A DNA stretch of 52,122 bases. Origin: an uncultured Bacteroidales bacterium (GTDB taxonomy: Bacteria > Bacteroidota > Bacteroidia > Bacteroidales > UBA932). Location of the stretch: assembly GCA_900320545.1 (NCBI GenBank), contig ONSU01000012.1, forward strand, positions 1 through 52,122, read 5' to 3'. A program made the position numbers and the translations under genes. The notes below the pieces were generated by a model that was not told the DNA's origin, did not search any database, and worked only from the letters and a program-made list of their open reading frames with translations. Positions 1-9,095 of this stretch are shown piece by piece (position 1 is the first letter of the stretch; each line of letters opens with the position of its first letter).

Positions 1-2
1 TC

Positions 3-1238
3 GCCGCGGCCATCCGTTCCCTGTCCGAACGGGGCGGCGGCCGGCTTGTCGTGCCTGCGGGCATCTGGCTGACCGGCCCGATCGGCCTGGAAAGCCACAT
101 CGACCTGCACCTGGAAAGCGAAGCGGTCATCGTCTTCTCTTCCGACCGGTCGCTCTATCCCGTCATCGAGACGAATTTCGAGGGACTGGACGTCCGCCGC
201 TGCCTGTCGCCGATCCATGCGCTCGGCGCAACGGACATTGCCATCACCGGCGCCGGTGTGATCGATGGGAACGGCGATGCGTGGCGGGAAGTCAAGAAGC
301 GCAAGGTCTCGCCCGACCTGTGGAAGACCGTCCTGCGGCGCGGCGGCGTCCTCAGCGAGGACGGGAGCGTCTGGTATCCGGATGAAGGCTACCGGAAAGC
401 TCGTCTGACGGCCGGTTCGCTCAACCGCCAGGATCCCTCGCTCGACGAACAGGAGATCCTGACATTCCTGCGTCCCGTGATGGTCTCCCTGCGGGAGTGC
501 GAGCGGGTGCTCATCGAGGGCGTCACGGTGCAGAATTCTCCCAAATTCCACATCGTCCCCACCCGGTGCAAGGATGTCGCGCTTCTGGGCGTCACCGTCC
601 GCTGCCCCTGGAACGCCCAGAACGGCGACGGCATCGACCTGATGTTCAGCCGGCGGGTGCTGGTGGCCGGTTGCACGGTGGATGTCGGCGATGACGGCAT
701 CTGCCTCAAGGCGGGAGGCGGCGCGAATGCGCTTCCGCAGGGTCCCGTCAAGGACGTCCTGATCGTGGACAATACCGTCTTCCACGCCCACGGCGGATTC
801 GTGATCGGATCGGAATTCAGCGCCGGCATCCAAAACGTCGTCGTCCGGAGAAATACCTTCTCGGGCACCGACACCGGCCTTCGCTTTAAGAGCGCGCCCG
901 GCCGCGGCGGCAAGACGGAGAAGATTTTTATCGAGGACATCGTAATGAGCGATATCCGCGACCAGGCCGTCGTGTTTGAGACTACCTACGTGGATGTTCC
1001 CGTCGGCACGGAGGGCAAATCCGAGGTTACGGAGCAGTTCCTGCCGGAATTCACCGACATCGACATCCGCCGGGTCACCTGCCGCGACGCCCGCATCGGC
1101 ATCAAGGCAAGGGGGCCGGTCTCGATGATCCACGGCATCCGCATCAGCGACAGTATCTTTTTCTGCACGGAAACCACTTCCGAGATCGACGATCCCGCCC
1201 AGGTAACGCTCAAAAATGTTCAGCTGCTGACCTGGTAA
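3..1238 (+). CDS. GH28 polygalacturonase-like glycosidase, 5' truncated
   Basis: The reading frame is open from base 3, and the residues before the first possible start (GTG at 51) already look like the GH28 N-terminal core (AIRSL..GGG.LVVPAG.WLTGPI), so the gene begins outside the window. GH28 enzymes cleave galacturonan or related pectin linkages by inversion on a right-handed beta-helix. The family signatures are visible: NGDGID encoded at 621-638, the DD pair at 690-695, the histidine of HGG at 789-791 and R-F-K at 882-890. These supply the catalytic aspartates, the histidine and the substrate-binding Arg/Lys. The stop is followed after about 50 nt by the toxin-antitoxin promoter. Exact specificity (polygalacturonase, rhamnogalacturonase or xylogalacturonan hydrolase) cannot be told. 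It is probably the last gene of a locus to the left. Confidence 0.9.
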   Translation, partial: AAAIRSLSERGGGRLVVPAGIWLTGPIGLESHIDLHLESEAVIVFSSDRSLYPVIETNFEGLDVRRCLSPIHALGATDIAITGAGVIDGNGDAWREVKKRKVSPDLWKTVLRRGGVLSEDGSVWYPDEGYRKARLTAGSLNRQDPSLDEQEILTFLRPVMVSLRECERVLIEGVTVQNSPKFHIVPTRCKDVALLGVTVRCPWNAQNGDGIDLMFSRRVLVAGCTVDVGDDGICLKAGGGANALPQGPVKDVLIVDNTVFHAHGGFVIGSEFSAGIQNVVVRRNTFSGTDTGLRFKSAPGRGGKTEKIFIEDIVMSDIRDQAVVFETTYVDVPVGTEGKSEVTEQFLPEFTDIDIRRVTCRDARIGIKARGPVSMIHGIRISDSIFFCTETTSEIDDPAQVTLKNVQLLTW

Positions 1239-1240
1239 TC

Positions 1241-1280
1241 CTTGTTTTTGTCGCAAAAACGGCTTAAATTTGCGACAAAA
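1241..1280 (+). promoter_or_regulatory. Promoter and inverted-repeat operator of the AbiE module
   Basis: A Bacteroidota -7 box TAAATTTG lies at 1265-1272, with a CTTG (-33-like) at 1241-1244 exactly 20 nt upstream. A perfect 12-bp inverted repeat, TTTTGTCGCAAA (1246-1257) and TTTGCGACAAAA (1269-1280), overlaps the -7 box and the predicted start of transcription. AbiEi antitoxins are known to repress their own promoters through inverted repeats, so this is the likely autoregulatory operator. The first arm plus its flank is also a small palindrome (GTTTTTG-tcg-CAAAAAC, 1244-1260). The structure could also act as a transcript end for the GH28 gene. Confidence 0.75.
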
Positions 1281-1290
1281 CACGGATGCT

Positions 1291-1914
1291 ATGGACAGTA
1301 CGGAAAAGAAAATCGAACGGATGGTCCGCGCCGGCGGAGAGGGAAAGGTATGGTTCCCCTCCGATTTCTTCGAATGCGGATCCGAGAAAGCCGTCTCCAA
1401 GGCGCTCCAGCGCCTGGTGGCGGATGAAGTCTTAATGCGGATGGTAAGAGGGCTCTACTGCTCTCCGACAGAAAGCAAATGGGGGATGGGGAAACTACCC
1501 GCCGGTTCGGACGAAGTCATCAAGGCCTACGCCGAAAAGGACGGCTTCCGGATCGGTCCGTGCCCGGGAGACGCGCAGAACGCCCTCGGTCTGTCGGACC
1601 AGGTCGTGATGAATCCCGTCTTCACGACCGACGGCCCTTCGCGGAGGATCCCCTACGCCAAGGGTGCCCGCCCCATCGTCCTCTACCACGTTCCGCCGCG
1701 GATATTCAACTTCCGCTCCCGCATCGTGATGCTGACGGTCATCGCCCTCAACGACATCGGCAAAGACCACCTGTGGGAGTTCGAGCTCGACCGGATGGAG
1801 ACCATCTACAAGGGCGTTCCCTACGAAGAGATCAGGGATGACCTCCGCAACACCCCTTCCTGGATCAGAAACATCATTCTCGGATTTTATGGCAAAGACG
1901 ACAGAAAAAATTGA
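1291..1914 (+). CDS. AbiEi-like antitoxin/transcriptional regulator (DUF6088 type)
   Basis: A 207-aa protein with an N-terminal winged-helix region (about residues 1-70: VWFPSDFFE followed by a KALQRLVADEVLMRMVRGLY turn) and a C-terminal region of the AbiEi/DUF6088 type. It is predicted to antagonise the nucleotidyltransferase encoded next to it and to repress the operon. The ATG at 1291 was chosen because a TTG at 1270 would lie inside the operator and overlap the -7 box. The next gene starts at 1889, inside this one, giving a 26-nt overlap and translational coupling, as is normal for AbiE pairs. In type IV systems the antitoxin need not contact the toxin. The family call rests on architecture and partner; the sequence is diverged. 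Confidence 0.8.
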   Translation: MDSTEKKIERMVRAGGEGKVWFPSDFFECGSEKAVSKALQRLVADEVLMRMVRGLYCSPTESKWGMGKLPAGSDEVIKAYAEKDGFRIGPCPGDAQNALGLSDQVVMNPVFTTDGPSRRIPYAKGARPIVLYHVPPRIFNFRSRIVMLTVIALNDIGKDHLWEFELDRMETIYKGVPYEEIRDDLRNTPSWIRNIILGFYGKDDRKN

Positions 1915-2890
1915 CTTCTGGGGATTCTCTCCCGAGCAGAAAATCAGCGTTTTCGAGGAGATCAAAGAGAATAAGAACATCTCCCTCAAGGCCGCCGAGA
2001 AAGACTGGTGGGTGTGCAACGTCCTCAAGGCCGTCTTTTCGCTGCGATGCGCGGATGCCGACGCCCTTACCTTCAAGGGCGGCACCTCGCTCAGCAAGGC
2101 ATGGAACCTGACGCAGCGTTTTTCAGAAGACATAGACATCGCCATCGACAAATCCTTCTTCGGCATCGCGGGAGACACCCGTTCCGCCCGTGACCGCATC
2201 CGGAAACTCTCCCGGAAATACATCGCCGACGAACTGGGGCACGAACTCAACGCCACCCTGCCCGTCCTCGGCATCAACGACTGCGAACTCGCCTATGTTC
2301 CCCGGCGCGACAGCGACGCCGATCCGACCGTCCTGCTCGTCCCCTATTACAGCATCCTGCCGGAGGACCCTTACATCAAAGCCGTGGTCAAGATAGAATT
2401 CAGCTGCCGGAGTCCGCGGGGACCGCGGGAACTGCGCGAAATCAAGCCCTTCGCCGCCGAGCTGTCCCCTCTGATCGACTTCCCGGAGACCGTCATCCCG
2501 ACCGTCGTCCCCACCCGGACATTCCTGGAGAAGGTTTTCCTCCTGCACGAGGAATTCCAGAAAGACTATCCTCGGCACAAAAGGATGTCCAGGCATCTGT
2601 ACGATATCTATCAGCTGGACAGGAACGGCGTCGCGGACCGGGCCGTTGCCGACCGGGAACTGTACGACTCGCTGGTCCGCCACCGGAGCGTCTTCAACGC
2701 CATCCGCGGCATCGATTACGGCGGTCACGCCCGGGAGCGCATCCGCTTCGTGCCGCCCGAGCATCTGCTCCCGCTCTGGGAAGAAGATTACAGGGCGATG
2801 CAGGACCAGTTCATCTACGGCGAATCGCCCGCATTCGGGGAACTGATCGCCGCGCTCCGGCGGCTGGAGGAGAAATTCCACGCCGGATGA
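1889..2890 (+). CDS. AbiEii/AbiGii-family nucleotidyltransferase toxin
   Basis: A 333-aa nucleotidyltransferase of the AbiEii/AbiGii (DUF1814-like) family, the toxin half of a type IV toxin-antitoxin or abortive-infection pair. The polymerase-beta-type motifs are intact: GGTSLSKAW at residues 64-72 and the acidic pair in SEDIDIAID (D81, D83). Characterised relatives add nucleotides to target RNAs, for example tRNA acceptor ends, and stop growth during phage infection; this has not been shown here. The start at 1889 (MAKTTEK) is chosen over an upstream in-frame ATG at 1838 because residues before it look unlike the family and would extend the overlap with the antitoxin. The gene is complete and probably active. 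A hairpin after the stop may end the transcript. Confidence 0.87.
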   Translation: MAKTTEKIDFWGFSPEQKISVFEEIKENKNISLKAAEKDWWVCNVLKAVFSLRCADADALTFKGGTSLSKAWNLTQRFSEDIDIAIDKSFFGIAGDTRSARDRIRKLSRKYIADELGHELNATLPVLGINDCELAYVPRRDSDADPTVLLVPYYSILPEDPYIKAVVKIEFSCRSPRGPRELREIKPFAAELSPLIDFPETVIPTVVPTRTFLEKVFLLHEEFQKDYPRHKRMSRHLYDIYQLDRNGVADRAVADRELYDSLVRHRSVFNAIRGIDYGGHARERIRFVPPEHLLPLWEEDYRAMQDQFIYGESPAFGELIAALRRLEEKFHAG

Positions 2891-2968
2891 CCCGCTCATA
2901 CTACCACTTTTTCGCCCCGTGATTTTTTACGAAACTATTGATTATTAACCGCTTAATTTTTTAACCCT

Positions 2969-3020
2969 CCCCTTTTCACCCCCACGCGCCGCTCCCGCGT
3001 GTGTAGTGAAAGGGGTTTTG
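2969..3020 (+). terminator. Hairpin with T-tract between the AbiE module and SusC
   Basis: CCCCTTTTCAC (2969-2979) pairs, with one bulge, with GTGAAAGGGG (3006-3015). An inner CACGCG/CGCGTG pair (2983-2988 and 2996-3001) extends the stem, and TTTTGTTTAATTTT follows. It fits a rho-independent terminator for the toxin-antitoxin transcript. Its tail runs into the -7 box of the SusC promoter, so it could also have a regulatory role. Confidence 0.55.
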
Positions 3021-3022
3021 TT

Positions 3023-3030
3023 TAATTTTG
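3023..3030 (+). promoter_or_regulatory. Probable -7 box of the PUL1 (SusC) promoter
   Basis: TAATTTTG matches the Bacteroidota -7 consensus TAnnTTTG and lies 41 nt before the SusC start codon. No good TTTG is found about 20 nt upstream, so the promoter may need an activator. The DUF6377 regulator encoded at 17816-19411 is one candidate. Confidence 0.55.
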
Positions 3031-3071
3031 CATCATTGAAACACGACACAAAACTATAACATCCACAACGT

Positions 3072-6044
3072 ATGAAAAAAATCTTAGTCCTACTGACGAT
3101 GCTCCTGGGAACGGTCGCGTTCGCCCAGAAGCATACGGTTACGGGGCAGGTGACGGACGACAAGGGACAGCCCGCCATCGGCATCACCGTGATCGAGCAA
3201 GGGACGACCAACGGTGTCACCACCGGAAACGACGGCAGATATTCCATCACCGTCGGCGGTCCTTCCTCCGTTCTTTCGTTTGAAGCCCTCGGATTCACGA
3301 CCGTCACCGAAACGGTCGGAAACCGCGGCGTCATCGATGTCACGATCGCCGAAGAGGCCATCGAACTCGACGCCGTCGTCGCCATCGGCTACGGCTCGGT
3401 CCGAAAGAAAGACCTCACCACGGCCGTCTCGATCGTCTCGACCGACGACGCCATCCACCGGCCCATCACCGAGGCCTCCGGCCTTATCCAGGGCAAGGTG
3501 GCCGGCGTGCAGGTCCAGCAGACCAGCGGTCTCCCGGGCAGCGGCATGACCGTCCGCGTCCGCGGCAACAGTTCCATCGCTTCGTCCAACGACCCGCTCT
3601 ATGTCGTGGACGGCGTCCCCGTGGGTGAGGGTTCCTACGCCATCGCCTACCTCTCGCCGAACGACATCGAGACGATGCAGATCCTCAAGGACGCCTCCTC
3701 GGCCGCCATCTACGGATCGCGCGCCGCCAACGGCGTCGTCCTCATCACGACCAGGCAGGGCGGACGCAACCAGGCCCCGAAGATCAACTTCACCGGCTAT
3801 GTGGGCATCTCCAACGTGACCTACAAGCCGAAGGTTCTCAATACGGAGGAGTACCGCGAGTATGCGAAGGAATTCAATATCAACGTCCCCGAGAACCTTA
3901 CAGACCAGACCGACTGGTTCGACTACACCTACAAGACCGGCGTCACCCAGAACTACCAGCTCGGCGTGAGCGGCGGCGGTGAGAAGTTCCGCTACTACAT
4001 CGGCGGCGGCTACAACGACGAGACGGGTGTCATCAAAGTGGCTTACGCGCGCAGGATAAATGTACGCGCGAGCTTCGACGCCGATATGTTCAAATGGCTC
4101 ACGGTCGGCGCCAACGTCGCCTTCTCCCACTACAAGAACAACGGCATCATCTCCGGTACGGGCGCCAACCGCGCCGGCGTCGTCCTTTCGGTCATCAACA
4201 CCCCGACCTACGCGCCGGTCTGGAATGCCGAAACCCCCAATCAGTATTATGACAATTTCTACGGTCTCGGCGGCTATTCCTCCCCCGCGGAGAATATGGC
4301 CCGGAGCGAAAACAACTTCGACACGACCGACCGCATCATCCTCACCGGCTACGCCCAGATCAACTTCACCAAGAAGATCAACTTCAAGTCGACGGTCTCG
4401 ATGGACCGCCGCTGGGTACACAGCTACTCCTTCCTGGATCCGGTCCAGACCCAGTACGGCCGCAGCCAGCACGGCGAGGCGACCGATACCCGCAGCGACG
4501 ACCGGAGGATGATCTACGACAACATCCTCTCCTATAAGGACACCTTCGCCGGCAAGCACAACCTCGACGTGATGGCAGGTACTTCCGCCACCACCTCCGA
4601 CTGGCAGCAGCTCTCCGGCTCCCGCAGCAACTTCAACCCCGAGTACTTCGACAAGATCTGGGGCCTGAGCGGCGGCAACAAGGGCGGTCTCCGCGGGCAG
4701 GACACCGGCTGGTCGCAGTGGGCCATCATGTCCGTCCTCGGCCGCGTCGCCTACAACTACGACAGCAAGTACTACGTGACCGTGAACTTCCGTGCGGACG
4801 GTTCCTCCAAACTTGCTCCGAAACACAAATGGGGTTATTTCCCCTCCGTTTCCGCGGCCTGGCGCCTCACCGGCGAAAAGTGGCTCAAGGACGTGAGCTG
4901 GCTCAATGACCTCAAGCTGCGCGCGGGCTGGGGCCAGCAGGGCAACCAGACCGGCCTCGGCGACTACGCCTGGGTGCAGACCTACAACACCAACTACTAC
5001 GACTGGACCAACACCGAGTTCGCCTACGCGGTGCCTTCCATCGGCGACAAATCCAATTTCGGCAACAAATACCTGACCTGGGAAACCACCTCGCAGGCCA
5101 ACGTCGGTATCGACGCCAGCTTCTTCGGCGGACGCCTCAACGTCACCCTCGACGGGTATTATAAATATACGGACGGACTGCTGATGAATGTTGCGCTTCC
5201 AGCCCCCTACCCGAGCATCTACCGCAACGAAGGCGCGATGTCCAACTGGGGTATCGAAGCCGCCATTTCGAGCGTCAATATCAACAAGAACGGCTTCGAG
5301 TGGACCACCGACTTCAATGTTTCGATGAACCGCAACCGGCTCGAGAAACTGAGCCTCCAGCAGGTGTACTATTATGTGAATCCCGAGCGCATCGGCGAGA
5401 ACATCGTCCGCATGACGCCCGGCCAGCCGCTTTCGATGTTCTGGGGCTACAAAGCCCAGGGAGTCGATCCCGAGACGGGGCTCCTCATTTATGAGGATCT
5501 CAACAAGGACGGCGACATCACCGACGCCGACAAGCAGTACATCGGCAACGCCAATCCGAAGGTCATCCTCGGTATGACCAACAACTTCAAGTACAAGGGA
5601 GTCACCCTCAGCATCCTCATGACCAGCTCGATCGGCAACGATATCTTCAACGTTTCGAAGCTCGACATGATGGGCATGCAGAACGGCGCCAACCAGCTGC
5701 ACGACGTGGTGCGCCGCTGGCAGATCCCCGGACAGATCACCGACATCCCCAAGGCGGGCGAGACCTGGAACTCCAAGGCCTCGACCTACTGGATCGAGAA
5801 CGGATCCTACCTGAAGATCAAGAACATCACCCTGTCTTACGACATCGAAGGCAAGTGGCTCCGCAAGATCCACGTTGCGCGGATCCAGCCGTATGTCACC
5901 CTTTCCAACTTCATCACTTTCACGAAGTATTCCGGTTTCGACCCCGAGATGAGCCAGTACACCAGCGCGACCAACATGGGTATCGACTACGGTACCTATC
6001 CCAACGTCCGCACCGCCATCTTCGGTCTCAATGTGGATTTCTAA
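3072..6044 (+). CDS. SusC/RagA-family TonB-dependent transporter, PUL1
   Basis: A 990-aa outer-membrane beta-barrel that would import oligosaccharides using TonB energy, paired with the SusD encoded next. Visible parts in order: signal peptide (about residues 1-18), a carboxypeptidase-regulatory-like beta-sandwich (about 20-105, VTGQVTDDKGQPAIGITV), a region ending IGYGSVRKKDLTTAVS (TonB-box side), the plug (about 115-235, with VRVRGNSSI and LYVVDGVPVG) and the barrel to a C-terminal aromatic residue. Length is normal for the family. There is no STN domain, so it is not of the sigma/FecR signalling type, unlike the second SusC in this window. SusD follows after 12 nt. The glycan is suggested only by the GH30 neighbour. 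Confidence 0.96.
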   Translation: MKKILVLLTMLLGTVAFAQKHTVTGQVTDDKGQPAIGITVIEQGTTNGVTTGNDGRYSITVGGPSSVLSFEALGFTTVTETVGNRGVIDVTIAEEAIELDAVVAIGYGSVRKKDLTTAVSIVSTDDAIHRPITEASGLIQGKVAGVQVQQTSGLPGSGMTVRVRGNSSIASSNDPLYVVDGVPVGEGSYAIAYLSPNDIETMQILKDASSAAIYGSRAANGVVLITTRQGGRNQAPKINFTGYVGISNVTYKPKVLNTEEYREYAKEFNINVPENLTDQTDWFDYTYKTGVTQNYQLGVSGGGEKFRYYIGGGYNDETGVIKVAYARRINVRASFDADMFKWLTVGANVAFSHYKNNGIISGTGANRAGVVLSVINTPTYAPVWNAETPNQYYDNFYGLGGYSSPAENMARSENNFDTTDRIILTGYAQINFTKKINFKSTVSMDRRWVHSYSFLDPVQTQYGRSQHGEATDTRSDDRRMIYDNILSYKDTFAGKHNLDVMAGTSATTSDWQQLSGSRSNFNPEYFDKIWGLSGGNKGGLRGQDTGWSQWAIMSVLGRVAYNYDSKYYVTVNFRADGSSKLAPKHKWGYFPSVSAAWRLTGEKWLKDVSWLNDLKLRAGWGQQGNQTGLGDYAWVQTYNTNYYDWTNTEFAYAVPSIGDKSNFGNKYLTWETTSQANVGIDASFFGGRLNVTLDGYYKYTDGLLMNVALPAPYPSIYRNEGAMSNWGIEAAISSVNINKNGFEWTTDFNVSMNRNRLEKLSLQQVYYYVNPERIGENIVRMTPGQPLSMFWGYKAQGVDPETGLLIYEDLNKDGDITDADKQYIGNANPKVILGMTNNFKYKGVTLSILMTSSIGNDIFNVSKLDMMGMQNGANQLHDVVRRWQIPGQITDIPKAGETWNSKASTYWIENGSYLKIKNITLSYDIEGKWLRKIHVARIQPYVTLSNFITFTKYSGFDPEMSQYTSATNMGIDYGTYPNVRTAIFGLNVDF

Positions 6045-6056
6045 AAGAAAGCAGCC

Positions 6057-7565
6057 ATGAAAAAGATTTTCAACATATTAGCCATTGCAGCGGTCGTCAG
6101 TCTTACCGGCTGCAAACTGGACCTGTATTCGCCCACTTCCCTCAACAAGGGCAACGTGGAGACCACCGGCGAGTCCGAAGAAACCGCCTCCCAGTACAAG
6201 AGCCGCTCCGACATGGAGAACCTCCGCAATTCACTGTACAACAGCTGGGTGAAAGATGTCCAGGAGATGGGTCTCGAAGACTGGCTGGTCTATTCCGAGA
6301 CACGCGCCGACAACGCCTACTGCGGCACCAACACCGCAGAGATCATGGCGCTGGAAGCCAACAAGCAGGACGGTTCCAACAAGAATATCACACGCGACTG
6401 GAACTGGTACCAGAAACAGGTGTCCAATGCCAACCAGATTATCTGCAACATCGACCGTATCGCGGCTGAGGACGAATCCCTCTCGGAGGAAGAAAGGGAC
6501 CAGTGGAAAGCCGAAGCCCTCATCTGGAGAGCTTTCTGCTTCTTCCGGCTCACCCAGCTCTGGGGGGACGCTCCGATGGTGCTCGATATTCCCCCGACCA
6601 TTACGGTCGAGAACGTTGAGGAAGTTTATCCGCTTTACTATCCCGACCGTACGCCGATGAGTGACGTTTATGCACAACTTGTCGAAGACCTGACCTGGGC
6701 CGTGAAATATGCGCCGAAAGTCAACGCCAGAAACAAAATGCTGATGTCCGACGCCTTCGCCTACGGCCTCCTCGCCCGTATCTACGCCGAGAAGCCGATT
6801 CGCGACTGGGCCAAAGTCATCGAGTACTGCAATACCGTCGAGGGAATGGGATTCATCCTCGAGCCCAAGTACGGGGACCTCTGGAAATATGACGAGGACG
6901 ATGCCTACCGCAATTCCCCGGAGAGCATCTTCGAGGTCCAGTGGACGTCCAAGGCCAACGGCAACTGGGTTTATATGATGTATCACCGCAACGCCTACAG
7001 CCCCGACGACAACTACAGCTGGGCCAAGTGGACGACCCCTTCGAGGGATCTGATCGAGGCCTACCAGAAAGAGGGTGACACCGAGCGTATGAACGCTTCC
7101 ATCGTATGGGACACCTGCGGATGGAGCAACTACTACGACTCCGACAACTATCCCTTCATGCACAAAGTGCCGACTAACGTATCCAGCATCCTCGTGATGC
7201 GCCTCGCGGAGATCTACCTGCTGCACGCCGAGGCCTGCGCCTGCACGTCCGACTTCGACGGCGTCCGCAACTATGTCAACCGCGTCCGGACAAGGGCCGG
7301 CCTCGATAACATCCCGGCCCCCGGCAGCGTGGACGAGGCCATCGACGTCGTCCTGCACGAACGCCGGCTGGAGCTGGCCTTCGAGGGATTCCGTTTCTTC
7401 GACCTGGCGCGTCACGACCGCATCTACGAGGTGCACAACGCGATGAACGACAAGGATTCCTTCTGGCAGCAGCGCAAGCCTCTCACCGAGAGCCGCATCT
7501 TCCTGCCGGTTCCCACCGAGGCCCTGGACGCCAACCCGAACATGCAACAAAATCCCGGTTATTGA
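6057..7565 (+). CDS. SusD/RagB-family glycan-binding lipoprotein, PUL1
   Basis: A 502-aa outer-membrane lipoprotein with a type II signal peptide (SLTGC, Cys19) that caps the SusC barrel and captures oligosaccharides. The N-terminal SusD-like half has the TPR-type helices expected (for example WRAFCFFRLTQLWGDAPMV). The C-terminal RagB/SusD half ends with the family hallmark FLPVPTEALDANPNMQQNPGY. It lies 12 nt after SusC and 4 nt before the GH30 gene, so it is cotranscribed with both. No truncation or frameshift is seen. Confidence 0.96.
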   Translation: MKKIFNILAIAAVVSLTGCKLDLYSPTSLNKGNVETTGESEETASQYKSRSDMENLRNSLYNSWVKDVQEMGLEDWLVYSETRADNAYCGTNTAEIMALEANKQDGSNKNITRDWNWYQKQVSNANQIICNIDRIAAEDESLSEEERDQWKAEALIWRAFCFFRLTQLWGDAPMVLDIPPTITVENVEEVYPLYYPDRTPMSDVYAQLVEDLTWAVKYAPKVNARNKMLMSDAFAYGLLARIYAEKPIRDWAKVIEYCNTVEGMGFILEPKYGDLWKYDEDDAYRNSPESIFEVQWTSKANGNWVYMMYHRNAYSPDDNYSWAKWTTPSRDLIEAYQKEGDTERMNASIVWDTCGWSNYYDSDNYPFMHKVPTNVSSILVMRLAEIYLLHAEACACTSDFDGVRNYVNRVRTRAGLDNIPAPGSVDEAIDVVLHERRLELAFEGFRFFDLARHDRIYEVHNAMNDKDSFWQQRKPLTESRIFLPVPTEALDANPNMQQNPGY

Positions 7566-7569
7566 TACT

Positions 7570-9093
7570 ATGAAACGTCTATCCATATTTGCAACTGTCT
7601 GCCTGATGGTATTCTGCTCGTGCGCATGCAAGGGCACGGATCCCGAGCAGACAAAACCCTCCGGGCCGGACGAACCGGACGTCCCGGAGCCCCCGGTCGT
7701 AGTAGTCGAAAAAGCGACTTCCTGGACGACGACCTTTGACAAGTCCCGGGATTTCGCAAAGGCGACCATCGATTTCGGAAAGACTTCGACGATGTCCCCT
7801 TACGCCGTCCGCTTCACTTCGGATGAATACCAGACCGTGGACGGATTCGGACTCGCGGTGACGCAAGCCTCCTGCTTCAACCTGCTGAAGATGGACCCGC
7901 AGGATCGGACCCGTCTCCTCAAAGAGATGTTCTCTCCGACCGAGGGCGCCGGTTCCTCCCTGATCCGCGTCTGCATCGGCGGCTCCGACTTCTCCCTGTC
8001 GGAGTTCACCTGCTGCGACCAGGAGGGGATCAGCAACTTCAAGATGCACGAAAGCGACGTCAACTACCTCTTCCCCATCCTCGACCAGATCTACGCCATC
8101 AATCCGGACGTCAGGATCATCGGCTCTCCCTGGAGCTGCCCGCGGTGGATGAAGATGGATGTGAACGGCAACGGAGACGCTTTCAACAGCTGGACCTCCG
8201 GACGCCTCGACCCGAAGTATTACGGCGACTACGCCACCTACTTCGTGAAATGGGTCCAGGCGATGGAGGGACGGGGCTACAAAGTCCTTGCAGTGACACT
8301 CCAGAACGAGCCGCTCAACCACGGGAACTCCATGTCGCTCTATATGCCGTGGCAAGACCAGCGTGACTTCCTCAAGGTCGTCGGTCCCAAGTTTGCGGAA
8401 GCCGGCCTCAAGACCAAGATCCTGCTGTTCGACCACAACTACAATTACGACAACAAGGAGGACCAGAAAGAGTATCCGCTCAACATCTTCAGAGACAGCG
8501 AGGCCGCGAAATACGCAGCCGGCAGCGCCTGGCACAACTATGGCGGCAACGTTTCCGAACTGGACAAGATCCACACCGCCTTCCCGGCCAAGGACATCTA
8601 CTTCACCGAGGCGTCCATCGGCACGTGGAACTACGGCCAGAGCGGCCGCGGATTCCCCTCGCTCTTCGAGGAAGACTTCCGGGACATCATCCTCGGTACG
8701 CTCAGCCGCTACGGCAAGGGCGTCACGCTGTGGAACCTGATGCTCGACAATGAAGGCAAGCCGTACCGCCCGGGCGGATGCTCCATCTGTTATGGTGCCG
8801 TAAGCATCAACAACGGACTCTGGAGTTATTCCAGCCTCGACCGCAAGTCGCACTGGTATGACGTGCTTCACGCCTCCATCGCCGTCCGTCCCGGCGCCGT
8901 CCGCATCGGGACCGACGGATTCACCAGGAAAGGTCTCACTTACCTTGCCTTCCGTAATCCGGACACATCCTATGGCGTCCTGATTCTCAACAGCAATGCG
9001 GAAGACCAGCAGCTCGTCTTTGTGAGCGCCGCGCATTCGGTCTCCGTGACCGTCCCCGGCAAATCGGTCGTTTCACTCAAATGGAAAGATTAA
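7570..9093 (+). CDS. GH30-family glycosidase, probable endo-beta-1,6-glucanase type
   Basis: A 507-aa secreted glycosidase with a lipoprotein-like N-terminus (cysteines at 16-20), a Pro/Glu-rich linker (about 24-45), then a (beta/alpha)8 barrel with the side beta-domain typical of GH30. Likely acid/base is Glu247 in TLQNEP and likely nucleophile Glu347 in YFTEAS. The GSPWSCPRWMK segment (about 186-196) is also characteristic. The order SusC-SusD-GH30-binding lipoprotein matches, as I recall, the yeast beta-1,6-glucan locus of B. thetaiotaomicron with its GH30_3 endo-beta-1,6-glucanase. The subfamily is therefore an inference from context. Glucosylceramidase or xylanase activities of other GH30 subfamilies cannot be excluded. 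Confidence 0.9.
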   Translation: MKRLSIFATVCLMVFCSCACKGTDPEQTKPSGPDEPDVPEPPVVVVEKATSWTTTFDKSRDFAKATIDFGKTSTMSPYAVRFTSDEYQTVDGFGLAVTQASCFNLLKMDPQDRTRLLKEMFSPTEGAGSSLIRVCIGGSDFSLSEFTCCDQEGISNFKMHESDVNYLFPILDQIYAINPDVRIIGSPWSCPRWMKMDVNGNGDAFNSWTSGRLDPKYYGDYATYFVKWVQAMEGRGYKVLAVTLQNEPLNHGNSMSLYMPWQDQRDFLKVVGPKFAEAGLKTKILLFDHNYNYDNKEDQKEYPLNIFRDSEAAKYAAGSAWHNYGGNVSELDKIHTAFPAKDIYFTEASIGTWNYGQSGRGFPSLFEEDFRDIILGTLSRYGKGVTLWNLMLDNEGKPYRPGGCSICYGAVSINNGLWSYSSLDRKSHWYDVLHASIAVRPGAVRIGTDGFTRKGLTYLAFRNPDTSYGVLILNSNAEDQQLVFVSAAHSVSVTVPGKSVVSLKWKD

Positions 9094-9095
9094 TC

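Noticed and set aside
3090-5873. Minus-strand open frame of 927 codons opposite the first SusC
   Set aside because: Same cause; the plus strand is an unmistakable SusC and the antisense product has no family features.
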